64,000 nt of DNA from an uncultured Oceanospirillaceae bacterium (GTDB taxonomy: Bacteria; Pseudomonadota; Gammaproteobacteria; Pseudomonadales; Balneatricaceae): contig CAJXNY010000021.1 in assembly GCA_913057435.1 (NCBI GenBank), positions 21,369 through 85,368 on the forward strand, written 5' to 3'. The notes beneath the pieces are model-generated. The model was not told the DNA's origin. It was given only the letters and a program-made list of their open reading frames with translations, and ran no database searches. Numbering within the stretch: position 1 is the stretch's first letter; each line of letters opens with the position of its first letter. Shown piece after piece: positions 16,086 through 25,423 of the stretch. The translations under genes and the position numbers were made by a program.

Positions 16086-18071
16086 TCAGATTGAAAAACG
16101 TTGAACCAGCTGCTGCTGTAATTGCGCCAGTCCGAGCAGTTCTTTGCTGCCGCCAGCGGCCTGTTCAGCACCGGTAGCGGTTTCGGTGGCGGCCTCATTA
16201 ATGTGCACCAGGGTGCGGCTGACCTCTTCTACAGCGCTGCGCTGCTGTTCTGAGGCGGTAGCGATCTGGGTACTCATATTACGAATATCTGAGACGGCGG
16301 TGGCCAGTGCCTGCAACGCTTCGCGTGAGGTATTGGCATGGCCGACACAGTCCCGGGCCTGGTCCTGGGCGCGCTGCATAGTGTCGACGACCTGGCGAAT
16401 GGCCCCCTGCATATTTTCCACCATAGTCTGAATTTCATGGGTGGAGTTATGGGTGCGGCTGGCCAGGGTGCGCACTTCGTCGGCCACCACGGCAAACCCC
16501 CGACCCTGATCGCCGGCGCGGGCGGCTTCGATGGCAGCGTTCAACGCCAGCAGATTGGTCTGCTCGGCGATGGCACCGATGGTGGAGAGAATGCTGTCGA
16601 TCCCGGTGCTGTATTCAGCCAGCTGGTTGCTGACAGCAACAGCACTTTCAATTTCATCACTCTGGCTGTTAATGCGGGTCAGAGTCTGCTCGACATAACT
16701 GGTGGCATTGCGGCCCAGATTTTCACAGTTTTCAACCGCCTGCAGGGTCTGCTGACTGTGGTCGGTGACTTCGCTGACACTGCATTCCATTTGGGTGGCG
16801 GCGGCCGAGGTCTGTTCCAGCTGATCACTTTGCTGGCGCATGGCATCGGTTGCATGGCGGCTGATGCCTTCATTCTGATCGGCCACGCTGGCCAGTTTGT
16901 GTGAGCCATCAACCACCTGACGCAGCACGGACTGCAGTTCTGACACGACGGCATTGAGGGCTTCGCCCAGCTCACCAAATTCATCTTTACGCTGATCATC
17001 AAAGCGGACCTGCAGATCGCCTTCACGGACTTTGCTGAGCTGGTCGCGAATCTGATGCAGCGGGCGGCGTAATGCCTGAGTGGTCAGCAGGGCGACGGTG
17101 ATGGCAATGGCGATCGAGGCGGCCGCCAGGGCCATGATCAGCAGGTTGGCAAACTGACTGTTGCTGTCGGCATCAAGCCGGGCGGCGTCCGCATCGGCGG
17201 TGGCGGTATCAATAAACTGGTTGGCGGCGGCGCTGGACTGTTGAATCAGGTCGGCGGTAATGGCCATTTGCTGTTGCTGGCTGGCGGCGAGCTGATGGCG
17301 CTGACGGTAACGTTCGATCAGCTCATCCTCACCATAGAACGCACCGTCGATCTGTTTGACCAGGGTTTTGACCTGCCGGGCGCGGCGTTCTACTTTACCG
17401 AACTGAGTAAATGCCTCGGTCAGTTTACCTCGGCTAAGCGCCAGGCTTTTGTTTAATCCCTCCAGCTCCTGGGTACGGCGGTAGTTGATCAGCTGGAAGC
17501 GGTGGGTGCTCAGTGCGCGGGTAATCATCCGCGCCGGGATGGCATTGTCGATGGTATCGCGATTCAAGCTGCTGATATAACGCTGCACCCAGGCGGCCAG
17601 CGCATCGCTGTCCCGCTGCAGGCTGATTTCGGACTCGATAATCTTGCGATCCAGGATCAGCTGGCGTTTACGCTGCTTGATCATCTGTGTTGCCGCACTG
17701 GAAAAGGCATGGCTGCTGCGCTGGATATCGGCCAGTTGCTGGCTGAGCACCGAGTGGCTGGCGACCTGTGGGCTCAGTGTGGCCAGTGACTGGTTGAAAG
17801 CGTCGAACCGCTGACTGAAGGCTTTGCTGGCCTTATTGAGGTCTTTCACCCGCGGCTGAGCCAGGGCGTTATACAGTGACTGGTTGGCCTGTTGCAGCTT
17901 GATCATCTGATCAAAGCCCCCGGTCAGAATGGGTAGCGACTGATCTGTCACCCGGTGCATGGCGCTGGACACACTGTCGGAACCGTAACGGGCGCCCAGT
18001 GCAATGATGATCATAAAGAGCACAAGGGTGGCGAACCCCAGCGAAATCTTGCGGGTAATTGTCAGTGGCAT
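16086..18071 (-). CDS. Methyl-accepting chemotaxis protein with long helical sensor
   Basis: The 661-residue receptor has membrane segment 1 near residues 7-28, a periplasmic all-helical sensor of about 270 residues and membrane segment 2 near 310-337. HAMP ([20 protein letters not shown]) and a signalling domain follow, with tip [17 protein letters not shown] and [13 protein letters not shown]. The sensor length fits a helical bimodular (HBM-type) domain, which in some pseudomonads binds organic acids; the ligand here is unknown. The start at 18071 has AGGG 8 nt upstream. No C-terminal CheR-binding pentapeptide is seen. Confidence 0.88.
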   Translation of the reverse strand: MPLTITRKISLGFATLVLFMIIIALGARYGSDSVSSAMHRVTDQSLPILTGGFDQMIKLQQANQSLYNALAQPRVKDLNKASKAFSQRFDAFNQSLATLSPQVASHSVLSQQLADIQRSSHAFSSAATQMIKQRKRQLILDRKIIESEISLQRDSDALAAWVQRYISSLNRDTIDNAIPARMITRALSTHRFQLINYRRTQELEGLNKSLALSRGKLTEAFTQFGKVERRARQVKTLVKQIDGAFYGEDELIERYRQRHQLAASQQQQMAITADLIQQSSAAANQFIDTATADADAARLDADSNSQFANLLIMALAAASIAIAITVALLTTQALRRPLHQIRDQLSKVREGDLQVRFDDQRKDEFGELGEALNAVVSELQSVLRQVVDGSHKLASVADQNEGISRHATDAMRQQSDQLEQTSAAATQMECSVSEVTDHSQQTLQAVENCENLGRNATSYVEQTLTRINSQSDEIESAVAVSNQLAEYSTGIDSILSTIGAIAEQTNLLALNAAIEAARAGDQGRGFAVVADEVRTLASRTHNSTHEIQTMVENMQGAIRQVVDTMQRAQDQARDCVGHANTSREALQALATAVSDIRNMSTQIATASEQQRSAVEEVSRTLVHINEAATETATGAEQAAGGSKELLGLAQLQQQLVQRFSI

Positions 18072-18142
18072 AGCGGTATCCCTGAACTGCATTCAGCGGG
18101 ATCTGGTGTGTGGTTGTCTGTGCAACCCTGTACAGCATCCCT

Positions 18143-18158
18143 GTTGTTATTTTTATTA
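18143..18158 (-). promoter_or_regulatory. A-rich AAnAAnAA motif in chemoreceptor leader
   Basis: The sense strand reads TAATAAAAATAACAAC, 72-87 nt upstream of the chemoreceptor start. It is nearly identical to the motifs of the candidate decoy RNAs at 3770-4411. It could be an Hfq/Crc target, but it is farther from the start codon than known sites. Confidence 0.35.
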
Positions 18159-18313
18159 CGGCGGTGGTGCAGTCCCTGTTGCTGAGCGTTTGATCAGCGG
18201 CAGGGGGATGTACTTATAGCCTGGCCTAAGGTCGATGTCTATATTTTGACCTATTCCTGATCGTGGACAATGCTGGTTTCGCCTGGTTGTGATTGCTGAT
18301 AGTGGCGACGAAA

Positions 18314-20521
18314 TCAGACTTCAATCGGGTCGACATCCAGTGTCCAGCGTACTTTTTTCGCTTCAGGAAGTTGTTCCAGGAATTGACATAACAGGCCAAG
18401 GCTACGGTGCAGATCGGCCCGCTGTGGGCTTTGCAGCTGCAGCTGGGCACGGAAAACCCCGGCTTTCTTCTCCATGGTGAATGGGAAAGGGCCGATGCAG
18501 CGGCTTTGTGGACTGAGCATTCCGGTCTGTTCCAGCTGCTCGCGCACGGCGCGCAAAAAGGCTTCGGCGCGGCCCTGTTTATTGGCTTCGGCTTTTAATA
18601 GCGCCAGGTGCTGGAAGGGAGGGAGCTGAGTATGGCGGCGCAGCTGCAGTTCATCGTCGGCGAAGGCGCTGTAACCATCTTCAATCAGCCGGTTGATGGC
18701 GGGGTGGTCGGCGTGCATGGTCTGCATCACCACATTGCCGGGTTTTTCTGCCCGTCCGGCCCGGCCCGCCACCTGAATGATCAGCTGGGCGGTACGCTCC
18801 ATGCCGCGAAAGTCAGCACTGAACAGGCCGCCGTCGGCATTGAGAATGGCGACCAGAGTAACATCCGGGAAGTGATGACCCTTGGCCAGCATCTGGGTGC
18901 CGATCAGGATGCAGGGTTCACCGGTGTGAACCTGTTTCATCATCTTTTCCAGTGAATCTTTACGGGCGGTGCTGTCACGGTCGACCCGCAGTATCGGGTA
19001 TTTGGGGAACATCGCCGTCAGTGTCTGCTCGCTGCGCTCGGTGCCGCTACCCACGGCTTTGAGCTCGTGGCTACCACATTCTGGACACTGGCGTGGAATA
19101 GGTCGCTGACTGTCACAGTGGTGGCAGTGCAGGTGCGGTGGCTTCATATGCAGCGTCATATGGGCATCGCAGCGGCGGCAGTCAGCGATGGCACCGCAGC
19201 TGTCGCAGTTCATGCTGGGGGAAAAACCACGGCGATTGAGAAACACCAGTACCTGGTTGCCCTGCTTCAGGGTGTTGGCGATTTGCCGCAGCAGGGCCGT
19301 GGAAAGGCCGTCATTGAGGGCAGTCTGGCGGATATCCATCAGTTCAAACCGGGGGGGCTTTGCACTGCCTGCTCGCTGGGTCAGCTTCAGGTGCTGATAA
19401 CGGCCCTGACGGGCGTTCCACAGGGTTTCCAGTGCCGGGGTGGCGGTGCCCAGTACGACCGGGATCTGTTCGCGGTGAGCGCGGGCGATCGCCAGATCAC
19501 GGGCCGAGTAGCGAAAGCCATCCTGTTGCTTAAAAGAGGCATCGTGCTCTTCATCAATAATCAGCACCCCCGGGTGTTTCAGTGGGGTAAACAGGGCTGA
19601 CCGGGTGCCAATCACGATCGGTGCGACCCCTTCGCGGGCTTTGAGCCAGGCATCCAGCCGCTGGCGTTCCGACAGGTTGGAGTGCAGCACCACGACCGGC
19701 AGATTGAAACGGGCCTTGAAGCGGGCCACCGTTTGCGGGGTCAGGCCAATTTCAGGGACCAGAATCAGCGCCTGCTTGCCCGCTTGCAGCACCGCTTCGA
19801 TAATCTGCAGATACACTTCGGTTTTGCCTGATCCGGTGATTCCTTCCAGCAGGAAGGGCTGAAAACCGTTGCTCTGGTTGACGCTGTCGACCGCCTGCTG
19901 CTGCTGGCTGTTGAGGCTTAGCACCGGTTCACGCAGCAGTTCCGGTGGCAGGTGGGGGCGGTGACTGTCGGGGGTGAATTCGAACTGCTCGGCCAGGCCT
20001 TTTTCTGCCAGTTTTTTCAGCTGTACGGTCTCGCCGCCTTCGGCCCGCAGGGCATCGTTACTGATGCCCTGGGGATGCTCCAGCAGAATGCTGAGGGTCT
20101 CTTGCTGTTTTTTAGCCCGTGAGGAGAGTGCGTCCAGACTGGCGTCTGCGCTGGCACGCCAGAGCAGAGCGTGGGCAAACTGACAGGGCACGCCTTTACG
20201 CAACATCACCGGCAGCGCCAGCTGGACCGCATCGCCCAGAGGGTGATGGTAGTAACTGGCTGCCCAGCGGGCCAGCTCGAACAGGTGGTCAGGCAGAGGA
20301 GGGTGCTGGTCGAGGATTTCCAGTGCCGGTTTGAGTTTACTGGCCGGTACATCGGTGTGTTCGCTGATTTCGATCAGCAGGCCGATCACATCCTTCTGCT
20401 TGCCAAACGAGACGCGCACCCGTACTCCGGGACGCAGTGTCTCCAGCTGGGTGCCTGCGGGAGGCAGGTAGTCAAACAGACGGCGAAGCGGGGTAGGAAT
20501 GGCCAGGCGCAGTACAGACAT
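18314..20521 (-). CDS. priA: Primosomal replication protein N' (PriA helicase)
   Basis: The 735-residue superfamily 2 helicase has an N-terminal 3'-DNA-end-binding domain (PTPLRRLFDYLPP), Walker A GITGSGKTEVYLQI, DEEH box (LIIDEEHDASFKQQDGFRY) and eight zinc-binding cysteines around CDSCGAIADCRRC and CHHCDS..P.QCPECG. PriA restarts stalled replication forks. The start at 20521 (SVLRLAIPTPLRRLF) gives the family length and has AAGG 5 nt upstream; a 54-codon upstream extension is not conserved. Confidence 0.97.
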   Translation of the reverse strand: MSVLRLAIPTPLRRLFDYLPPAGTQLETLRPGVRVRVSFGKQKDVIGLLIEISEHTDVPASKLKPALEILDQHPPLPDHLFELARWAASYYHHPLGDAVQLALPVMLRKGVPCQFAHALLWRASADASLDALSSRAKKQQETLSILLEHPQGISNDALRAEGGETVQLKKLAEKGLAEQFEFTPDSHRPHLPPELLREPVLSLNSQQQQAVDSVNQSNGFQPFLLEGITGSGKTEVYLQIIEAVLQAGKQALILVPEIGLTPQTVARFKARFNLPVVVLHSNLSERQRLDAWLKAREGVAPIVIGTRSALFTPLKHPGVLIIDEEHDASFKQQDGFRYSARDLAIARAHREQIPVVLGTATPALETLWNARQGRYQHLKLTQRAGSAKPPRFELMDIRQTALNDGLSTALLRQIANTLKQGNQVLVFLNRRGFSPSMNCDSCGAIADCRRCDAHMTLHMKPPHLHCHHCDSQRPIPRQCPECGSHELKAVGSGTERSEQTLTAMFPKYPILRVDRDSTARKDSLEKMMKQVHTGEPCILIGTQMLAKGHHFPDVTLVAILNADGGLFSADFRGMERTAQLIIQVAGRAGRAEKPGNVVMQTMHADHPAINRLIEDGYSAFADDELQLRRHTQLPPFQHLALLKAEANKQGRAEAFLRAVREQLEQTGMLSPQSRCIGPFPFTMEKKAGVFRAQLQLQSPQRADLHRSLGLLCQFLEQLPEAKKVRWTLDVDPIEV

Positions 20522-20633
20522 CAGAACCTTCGACGGGGCTATAAAGGAAAGAGGCGCCAGTGTAGGAAATTCGACGCCGGGAATAAATGAAAGAAGGTGA
20601 CGGATTATTACTGAACGATCTACGCTGTACATA

Positions 20634-20662
20634 TTGCAGCCAGTGTTCTGCATGCGTATAAT
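20634..20662 (+). promoter_or_regulatory. Sigma-70 promoter of rpmE
   Basis: TTGCAG (20634-20639), 17-bp spacer, TATAAT (20657-20662): a strong housekeeping promoter. It is divergent from priA and lies about 110 bp before the rpmE start. Confidence 0.8.
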
Positions 20663-20779
20663 CCGCCGCCTACTCGAAATCATCGGCCTTGGCCGTATTT
20701 AAACCTCCGTGCGGTATCTGGAGTGGATGCACATAAAGTGTGCAGCAACCAGATGGCGGCACAATGTGAGAGCAAAAAA

Positions 20780-20995
20780 ATGAAAGCTGATATCCATCCG
20801 AATTACGTTGAAATTACTGTAAGCTGTTCTTGCGGTAACGTTATGAATACTCGCTCTACTGCGGGTAAAGACATGCACCTGGACGTATGCTCCGCTTGCC
20901 ACCCGTTCTACACTGGCAAGCAGAAAGATGCGACATCTGGCGGCCGTGTTGACCGTTTCAACAAGCGCTTTGGCGGTCGTTCACTGAACAAGTAA
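20780..20995 (+). CDS. rpmE: 50S ribosomal protein L31, zinc-binding type
   Basis: The 71-residue protein ([20 protein letters not shown]) retains four cysteines (CSCG and CSACH), so it is the zinc-containing form and not the zinc-free YkgM paralog used under Zur control. The start at 20780 fits the family exactly; longer in-frame sequence is not ribosomal. An intrinsic terminator lies 22 bp after the stop. Confidence 0.97.
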   Translation: MKADIHPNYVEITVSCSCGNVMNTRSTAGKDMHLDVCSACHPFYTGKQKDATSGGRVDRFNKRFGGRSLNK

Positions 20996-20998
20996 ACG

Positions 20999-21829
20999 AT
21001 GCCCCTGGCGTACACTGAAAAGGCACCCTTATCCGGTGCCTTTTTGTTTTTCTGCCTGCTGCTTTTTGCTCTGCCCGCCTTCAGTCGAGATTGCTCGGCG
21101 CTATTGCTTCCCCCGAACAGCCCTGCTGAAAAAGTCCGCGTAAGCTATGTCTACGATGGCGACACCGTAAAGCTGGACGATGGCCGTCGTATCCGCCTGC
21201 TGGGCATTAATACTCCTGAAATGGACCGTGAAGGTCGTACCGATGAGCCCTTTGCTGTGGCTGCCCGGCAGGCCTTGCTGCGCCTGACAGAATCATCAGG
21301 ATTGTGGCTGGTGGTGGGGGCTAAACCTGAAGATCACTATGGTCGGGTGCTGGGACATCTGCTGCGTGCTGATGGTAGCCTGCTCAGTGCTGAGCTGCTG
21401 CGACAGGGGCTAGGCTACTGGATCTCGGTGGCCCCCAATATTCGAGCGGCCGAGTGTCTGGCCGGTGCTGAACAGGTTGCCCGGCAGTCGGGGCTTGGCG
21501 TGTGGCGCGGCAATGCGGTGTGTCAGGCCCGCCAGCTGCAGTCGGGTGATCAGGGTTTTATGTTGCTGGAAGGGCGGGTGAGCGATATTCAGACCAGCCG
21601 CAAAGCCCACTGGCTGACGCTGGATAACCGGCTGGTGGTGCAGGTGTCCAAAGCGCTGGCGGCACAGCTCAAACCGCTTGCTGTCAGTGCGTTTCGCGAC
21701 AGGCACGTAGCTGTACGCGGCTGGGTTATTGATCGTCAGGCCCGCGGTCAGCGGCTGAAAAAAGGCTATCAACGCTGGCTGTTACGGCTGACGGCCGCCA
21801 GCATGTTACAGCCGGTAACTGACAGATAA
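20999..21829 (+). CDS. Staphylococcal-nuclease-like secreted protein
   Basis: The 276-residue protein has a signal peptide (GAFLFFCLLLFALPAFS) and an SNase/TNase domain of about residues 45-165: YVYDGDTVKLDDGRRIRLLGINTPE then DHYGRVLGHLL. These hold the catalytic Arg and Glu/Asp-type residues. A C-terminal OB-like region of unknown role follows. It starts 3 bp after the rpmE stop. The rpmE intrinsic terminator lies inside its first codons, so expression must depend on read-through or an unseen internal start (an in-frame TTG lies within the T-run). Confidence 0.85.
   Translation: MPLAYTEKAPLSGAFLFFCLLLFALPAFSRDCSALLLPPNSPAEKVRVSYVYDGDTVKLDDGRRIRLLGINTPEMDREGRTDEPFAVAARQALLRLTESSGLWLVVGAKPEDHYGRVLGHLLRADGSLLSAELLRQGLGYWISVAPNIRAAECLAGAEQVARQSGLGVWRGNAVCQARQLQSGDQGFMLLEGRVSDIQTSRKAHWLTLDNRLVVQVSKALAAQLKPLAVSAFRDRHVAVRGWVIDRQARGQRLKKGYQRWLLRLTAASMLQPVTDR
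21018..21052 (+). terminator. Intrinsic terminator of rpmE inside the nuclease signal-peptide codons
   Basis: Stem AAAAGGCACC (21018-21027), loop CTTATCC, GGTGCCTTTT (21035-21044), then TTTTT-rich tract to 21051. It is a strong intrinsic terminator whose T-run encodes part of the Phe/Leu-rich signal peptide. Confidence 0.88.
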
Positions 21830-22014
21830 GTTCAGCGGCGGCGGCTCTGTGAGTTGATTGGTACTGTTCTATTGTTCTGAAAGATGATTGTATTTACATC
21901 CCCTGACGCATATCAAAAGGGCCCAAAGGCCCTATCCCCCTTAGTTGTGGGGATTATGCCTTTTAGATATGATGTTGGGCTCGTCTTTTGTTAACAAACT
22001 TTGGAACAGCAGCC

Positions 22015-23259
22015 ATGTCTGAAGATATGAAGCAAGCCGCTCTCGATTATCATGAGTTCCCTCGTCCAGGTAAGATCAGCGTTGAGCTGTCTACCCCGGC
22101 CGACAGTGCCCGTGATCTGGCCCTGGCCTACAGCCCGGGTGTTGCTGAGCCGGTACGTGAAATCGCCAAGGATCCGGAAAACGCTTACCGCTACACTGCC
22201 AAGGGTAACCTGGTAGCCGTTATTACCAATGGTTCTGCCATTCTGGGTCTGGGTGATCTGGGTCCACTGGCATCCAAGCCGGTAATGGAAGGTAAGTCTT
22301 TGCTGTTCAAGAAGTTCGCAGGTCTGGACTCGATTGATATCGAAGTGGACGCTGAAAGCCCACAGGCTTTCATCGACACCGTAGCGCGTATCGCCGACAC
22401 CTTCGGTGGTATCAACCTGGAAGATATCAAAGCGCCAGAGTGTTTTGAGATTGAGCGCGCTCTGATCGAGCGTTGCAGCATCCCGGTATTCCACGATGAC
22501 CAGCACGGTACAGCGATTGTAACGGCTGCGGGCATGATCAATGCTCTGGAAATCGCCGGTAAAGAACTGCCTACAGCCAGCATTGTATGCCTGGGTGCGG
22601 GTGCAGCAGCCAATGCGTGCATGAAGCTGCTGATCAACATGGGTGCGAAAGTAGAAAACATCTACATGCTGGACCGCAAGGGTGTGATCCACTCTGGTCG
22701 TGAAGACCTGACGCCGGAAAAAGCAGCTTTCGCCACTGAAACTGACAAGCGCACTCTGGATGACGCGATCGACGGCGCTGACGTATTCGTTGGTCTGTCC
22801 GGTCCTGATCTGCTGACGGGTGAACAGCTGGCCAAAATGGCATCTACCCCGGTAGTCTTTGCCTGTGCCAACCCTGATCCGGAAATTCGTCCTGAACTGG
22901 CCCATGCCACCCGTGATGATGTCATCATGGCAACTGGCCGTTCTGACTTCCCGAACCAGGTAAACAATGTACTGGGCTTCCCCTTCATCTTCCGTGGTGC
23001 AATGGACGTTCGTGCCAGCGTTATCAACGAAGAGATGAAAGCGGCGGCCGTGCGTGCCATTGCCGATATGGCGAAAGAGCCGGTACCACAGGACGTGCTG
23101 ACTGCTTACAACCTGGACTCCCTGGAGTTCGGTCCGCAGTACATCATTCCTAAGCCGACTGATGAGCGTCTGCTCAAGCGTGTTGCAACAGCTGTTGCAC
23201 AGGCTGCAATCGATACCGGCGTGGCTAAATTGCCAATGCCGGACAACTACCTGGGCTAA
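22015..23259 (+). CDS. NADP/NAD-dependent malic enzyme, short form
   Basis: The 414-residue enzyme (ALDYHEFPRPGKISVELSTP) has the malic domain (YSPGVAEPV, IKAPECFEIE, HDDQHGTAIV) and the Rossmann domain (IVCLGAGAAANACMKLL). It decarboxylates malate to pyruvate. It lacks the phosphotransacetylase-like C-terminal half of MaeB. The start at 22015 has GGAAC upstream. It is isolated, with a strong terminator after it. Near the dct system it could handle imported C4 acids. Confidence 0.92.
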   Translation: MSEDMKQAALDYHEFPRPGKISVELSTPADSARDLALAYSPGVAEPVREIAKDPENAYRYTAKGNLVAVITNGSAILGLGDLGPLASKPVMEGKSLLFKKFAGLDSIDIEVDAESPQAFIDTVARIADTFGGINLEDIKAPECFEIERALIERCSIPVFHDDQHGTAIVTAAGMINALEIAGKELPTASIVCLGAGAAANACMKLLINMGAKVENIYMLDRKGVIHSGREDLTPEKAAFATETDKRTLDDAIDGADVFVGLSGPDLLTGEQLAKMASTPVVFACANPDPEIRPELAHATRDDVIMATGRSDFPNQVNNVLGFPFIFRGAMDVRASVINEEMKAAAVRAIADMAKEPVPQDVLTAYNLDSLEFGPQYIIPKPTDERLLKRVATAVAQAAIDTGVAKLPMPDNYLG

Positions 23260-23298
23260 GCATTACGCTAAGTACGGGTAGCGCATCGAGCGCATAAG

Positions 23299-23334
23299 AA
23301 ACCGGCCATCCCGCAAGGGATGGCCGGTTTTTTT
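23299..23334 (+). terminator. Strong intrinsic terminator after malic enzyme
   Basis: Stem AAACCGGCCATCCC, loop GCAA, GGGATGGCCGGTTT, then a T-run to 23334. It lies between convergent genes; the A-rich opposite arm may make it bidirectional. Confidence 0.95.
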
Positions 23335-23350
23335 GTGGCTGGTGGCAATG

Positions 23351-24955
23351 TTACAGCTTGAAGCGGTTTACCAGCCCTTCAAGCTCACCGGCCAGGCTAC
23401 CCAGCTCATGGGCAACACTGCTGAGCTGGCCGGCCTGATCTGATGTATTGCGGGTGGAGTCGACAATATTCCCCATGCTCTGTTCGACGGTGGTCGCCAT
23501 CTGACTCTGCTCCTGCACTGAATTGACCACTTCATGGTTCATATTATTAATAGAGCGCACCTCTTCGGCAATCTGATGCAGGGCCTGGGAGGTACGCTGT
23601 ACATGTTCAACCCCGTTATTGGAGCTCTGCAGGGCTTTGTCCATGGCAGTCACGGCATCACGGGCATCACTTTGCAGCGTTTCAATGATGTGGTTGATCT
23701 CTTCGGTGGAGTTCTGGGTACGGCTGGCCAGGGTGCGTACCTCGTCGGCAACCACGGCAAAGCCGCGTCCCTGTTCACCGGCGCGGGCTGCCTCGATTGC
23801 GGCGTTCAAGGCCAGCAGGTTGGTCTGTTCGGCAATCTTCTGGATCACCTCCAGCACGGTACCTACGCTCTGACTCTGAGCGTCGAGTTTACGAATAACC
23901 GTTGTCGCTGCTTCAATGTTGATTTTCATCGTTTCCATTGAGGCAATGGCGTCGTTGGTCACGGCGTTGCCCTGCAGGCTGTCTTCCAGCGCCTGGTTGG
24001 AGACGGCTACGGTACTTTCTGCGCTGCTTTGTACATTCAGGGTGGCCACTTCCATCTGGCTGATGGCGGCGGCAATGGTGGTGGTCTGTGCTTCTTGCGC
24101 TTGTACCGCTTTGTTGGCGGTCGTCGCGATGCCGTTGATGGCGCTGGAGGAGTCGCCTAGCCGGTGAATAGTGCTGGTGACCTGAGTGATGCTGTCCTGA
24201 AACGCATCCAGCATGGAGTTGAACGCCAGCGCCATGGTGCCAACTTCATCCATGGAATCGACCTTGGTACGCTGACTGAGGTCGGAGTCACGCTCGATGG
24301 TGGTGATGGTGCGACTCAGGCGGTTAATCGGTTTGACCACCAGGGTACGCAACAGGAAACTGATCAGCAGAGAGCCTGCGATAATCAGTCCCAGTTCAAT
24401 CAGTGCAACCGTACGCAGGTTACTGCTGATCTGCTGATCCAGTACATCAAAGGAGTAGGTCACCCGTACTGCGCCCAGGATGCTGCCTTCAGTGACCGGG
24501 TGGCAGGTGAGGCAGTTGGTGCCTTTGTATTCTGACAGCGCCTTCATCGGGGTGATGACGGTCAGCCGGTGGCCTTTTTCGTCGTCAATTTCCTCGATGA
24601 TCTGTTGTCCGGACATGGCTTTGCGGTCCAGCTCGTCCTGGATGACCGCATCGGGCAGGCCTGGGCCATACATGTCGGCGACACCTTTACCGCGGATAAT
24701 TCGTGCCTCAAGGATATCCTCGTTAGCTTCGAGTTTATGCTGCAGGGTCTGGCGATTGGCCATGGCACCGCTGAGCATCAGCATATTGATGCTGTCAAAG
24801 TAGGAGTCTGCAGTGTTCAGGGTACTGGTGCGAGCGACCTGCTGCACCAGCGAGGTCTCGCTGCGGTAAATCGCGCTCAGTGAACTGAGCAATACCACCA
24901 GAAAGACAGCTGCAAGAGAAAGATTAACTTTCGTCTGAATAGAAAGAGATGTCAT
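23351..24955 (-). CDS. Methyl-accepting chemotaxis protein with c-type haem sensor
   Basis: The 534-residue receptor has membrane segment 1 (about 11-30) and a periplasmic sensor of about 150 residues. Near its end lies CLTCH (148-152), a CxxCH covalent haem-c attachment motif. Membrane segment 2 (about 185-205), HAMP and a standard signalling domain follow ([17 protein letters not shown]). The placement resembles the DUF3365/Tll0287-type haem sensors found in some chemoreceptors and kinases. It probably senses redox state or a diatomic gas; the ligand is unknown. Transcribed toward the malic enzyme terminator. Confidence 0.9.
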   Translation of the reverse strand: MTSLSIQTKVNLSLAAVFLVVLLSSLSAIYRSETSLVQQVARTSTLNTADSYFDSINMLMLSGAMANRQTLQHKLEANEDILEARIIRGKGVADMYGPGLPDAVIQDELDRKAMSGQQIIEEIDDEKGHRLTVITPMKALSEYKGTNCLTCHPVTEGSILGAVRVTYSFDVLDQQISSNLRTVALIELGLIIAGSLLISFLLRTLVVKPINRLSRTITTIERDSDLSQRTKVDSMDEVGTMALAFNSMLDAFQDSITQVTSTIHRLGDSSSAINGIATTANKAVQAQEAQTTTIAAAISQMEVATLNVQSSAESTVAVSNQALEDSLQGNAVTNDAIASMETMKINIEAATTVIRKLDAQSQSVGTVLEVIQKIAEQTNLLALNAAIEAARAGEQGRGFAVVADEVRTLASRTQNSTEEINHIIETLQSDARDAVTAMDKALQSSNNGVEHVQRTSQALHQIAEEVRSINNMNHEVVNSVQEQSQMATTVEQSMGNIVDSTRNTSDQAGQLSSVAHELGSLAGELEGLVNRFKL

Positions 24956-25303
24956 GTTTTAAGCCTGCTTTTGAACTGACGAGCAAGTTATTATTTTTGT
25001 TGTGCTGGGTCGATTACGGGGCGGAACGGGTCCGCCGTGTTCTTTGTTTATCTAACGTCCAGGCCAAGCCTGACCTTAGCCCTAAACAATACATATTGAA
25101 CGATGACTCGTCAGTATTTCAGATCAATAAAAGTGACGTTGAGTTGTGGGTTGGATGTTTATTCATAGATGGGTGGTTTTTCGCCATAAATAGAATTATG
25201 GCAGGGGGGAAACCATCCATTTCTCTGATTGTTCAGTTGGCTTGTCGCTACATGTTTTTGTTAACTGTTTGTTATATAAAGATAAAAAATTAAATTCATT
25301 GAA
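24956..25303. other. Intergenic region upstream of haem chemoreceptor and dctP
   Basis: A divergent gap without a credible gene. On the chemoreceptor sense strand, ACAACAAAAATAATAAC (25003 to 24987) lies about 33-48 nt before its start and has several AAnAAnAA registers. The rest is AT-rich and may hold enhancer sites for the dct sigma-54 promoter; none could be assigned. Confidence 0.45.
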
Positions 25304-25319
25304 TGGCCCGGTACTTGCT
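25304..25319 (+). promoter_or_regulatory. Sigma-54 promoter of dctPQM
   Basis: TGGCCCGGTACTTGCT matches the -24/-12 consensus TGGCACGnnnnTTGCW at all but one base, with GG and GC 10 nt apart. The predicted start is near 25330. C4-dicarboxylate transporters are classical DctB/DctD-RpoN targets. The leader then carries AATAACAA (25379-25386), a possible Hfq/Crc site. Confidence 0.8.
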
Positions 25320-25423
25320 TTGTACAGGATGTGTCTACAGAGATCAGTGGTGGCGTGATACCGCTGCTGACGACTGAAAATAACAACATCTCATAATAAG
25401 CAAAAGATACCAGGAGTATTCCT

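Noticed and set aside
21912..21960. GC hairpins (AGGGCC/GGCCCT and ATCCCC/GGGGAT) before the malic enzyme
   Set aside because: No T-run on the plus strand and only a weak one on the minus strand; not enough for a terminator or leader call.
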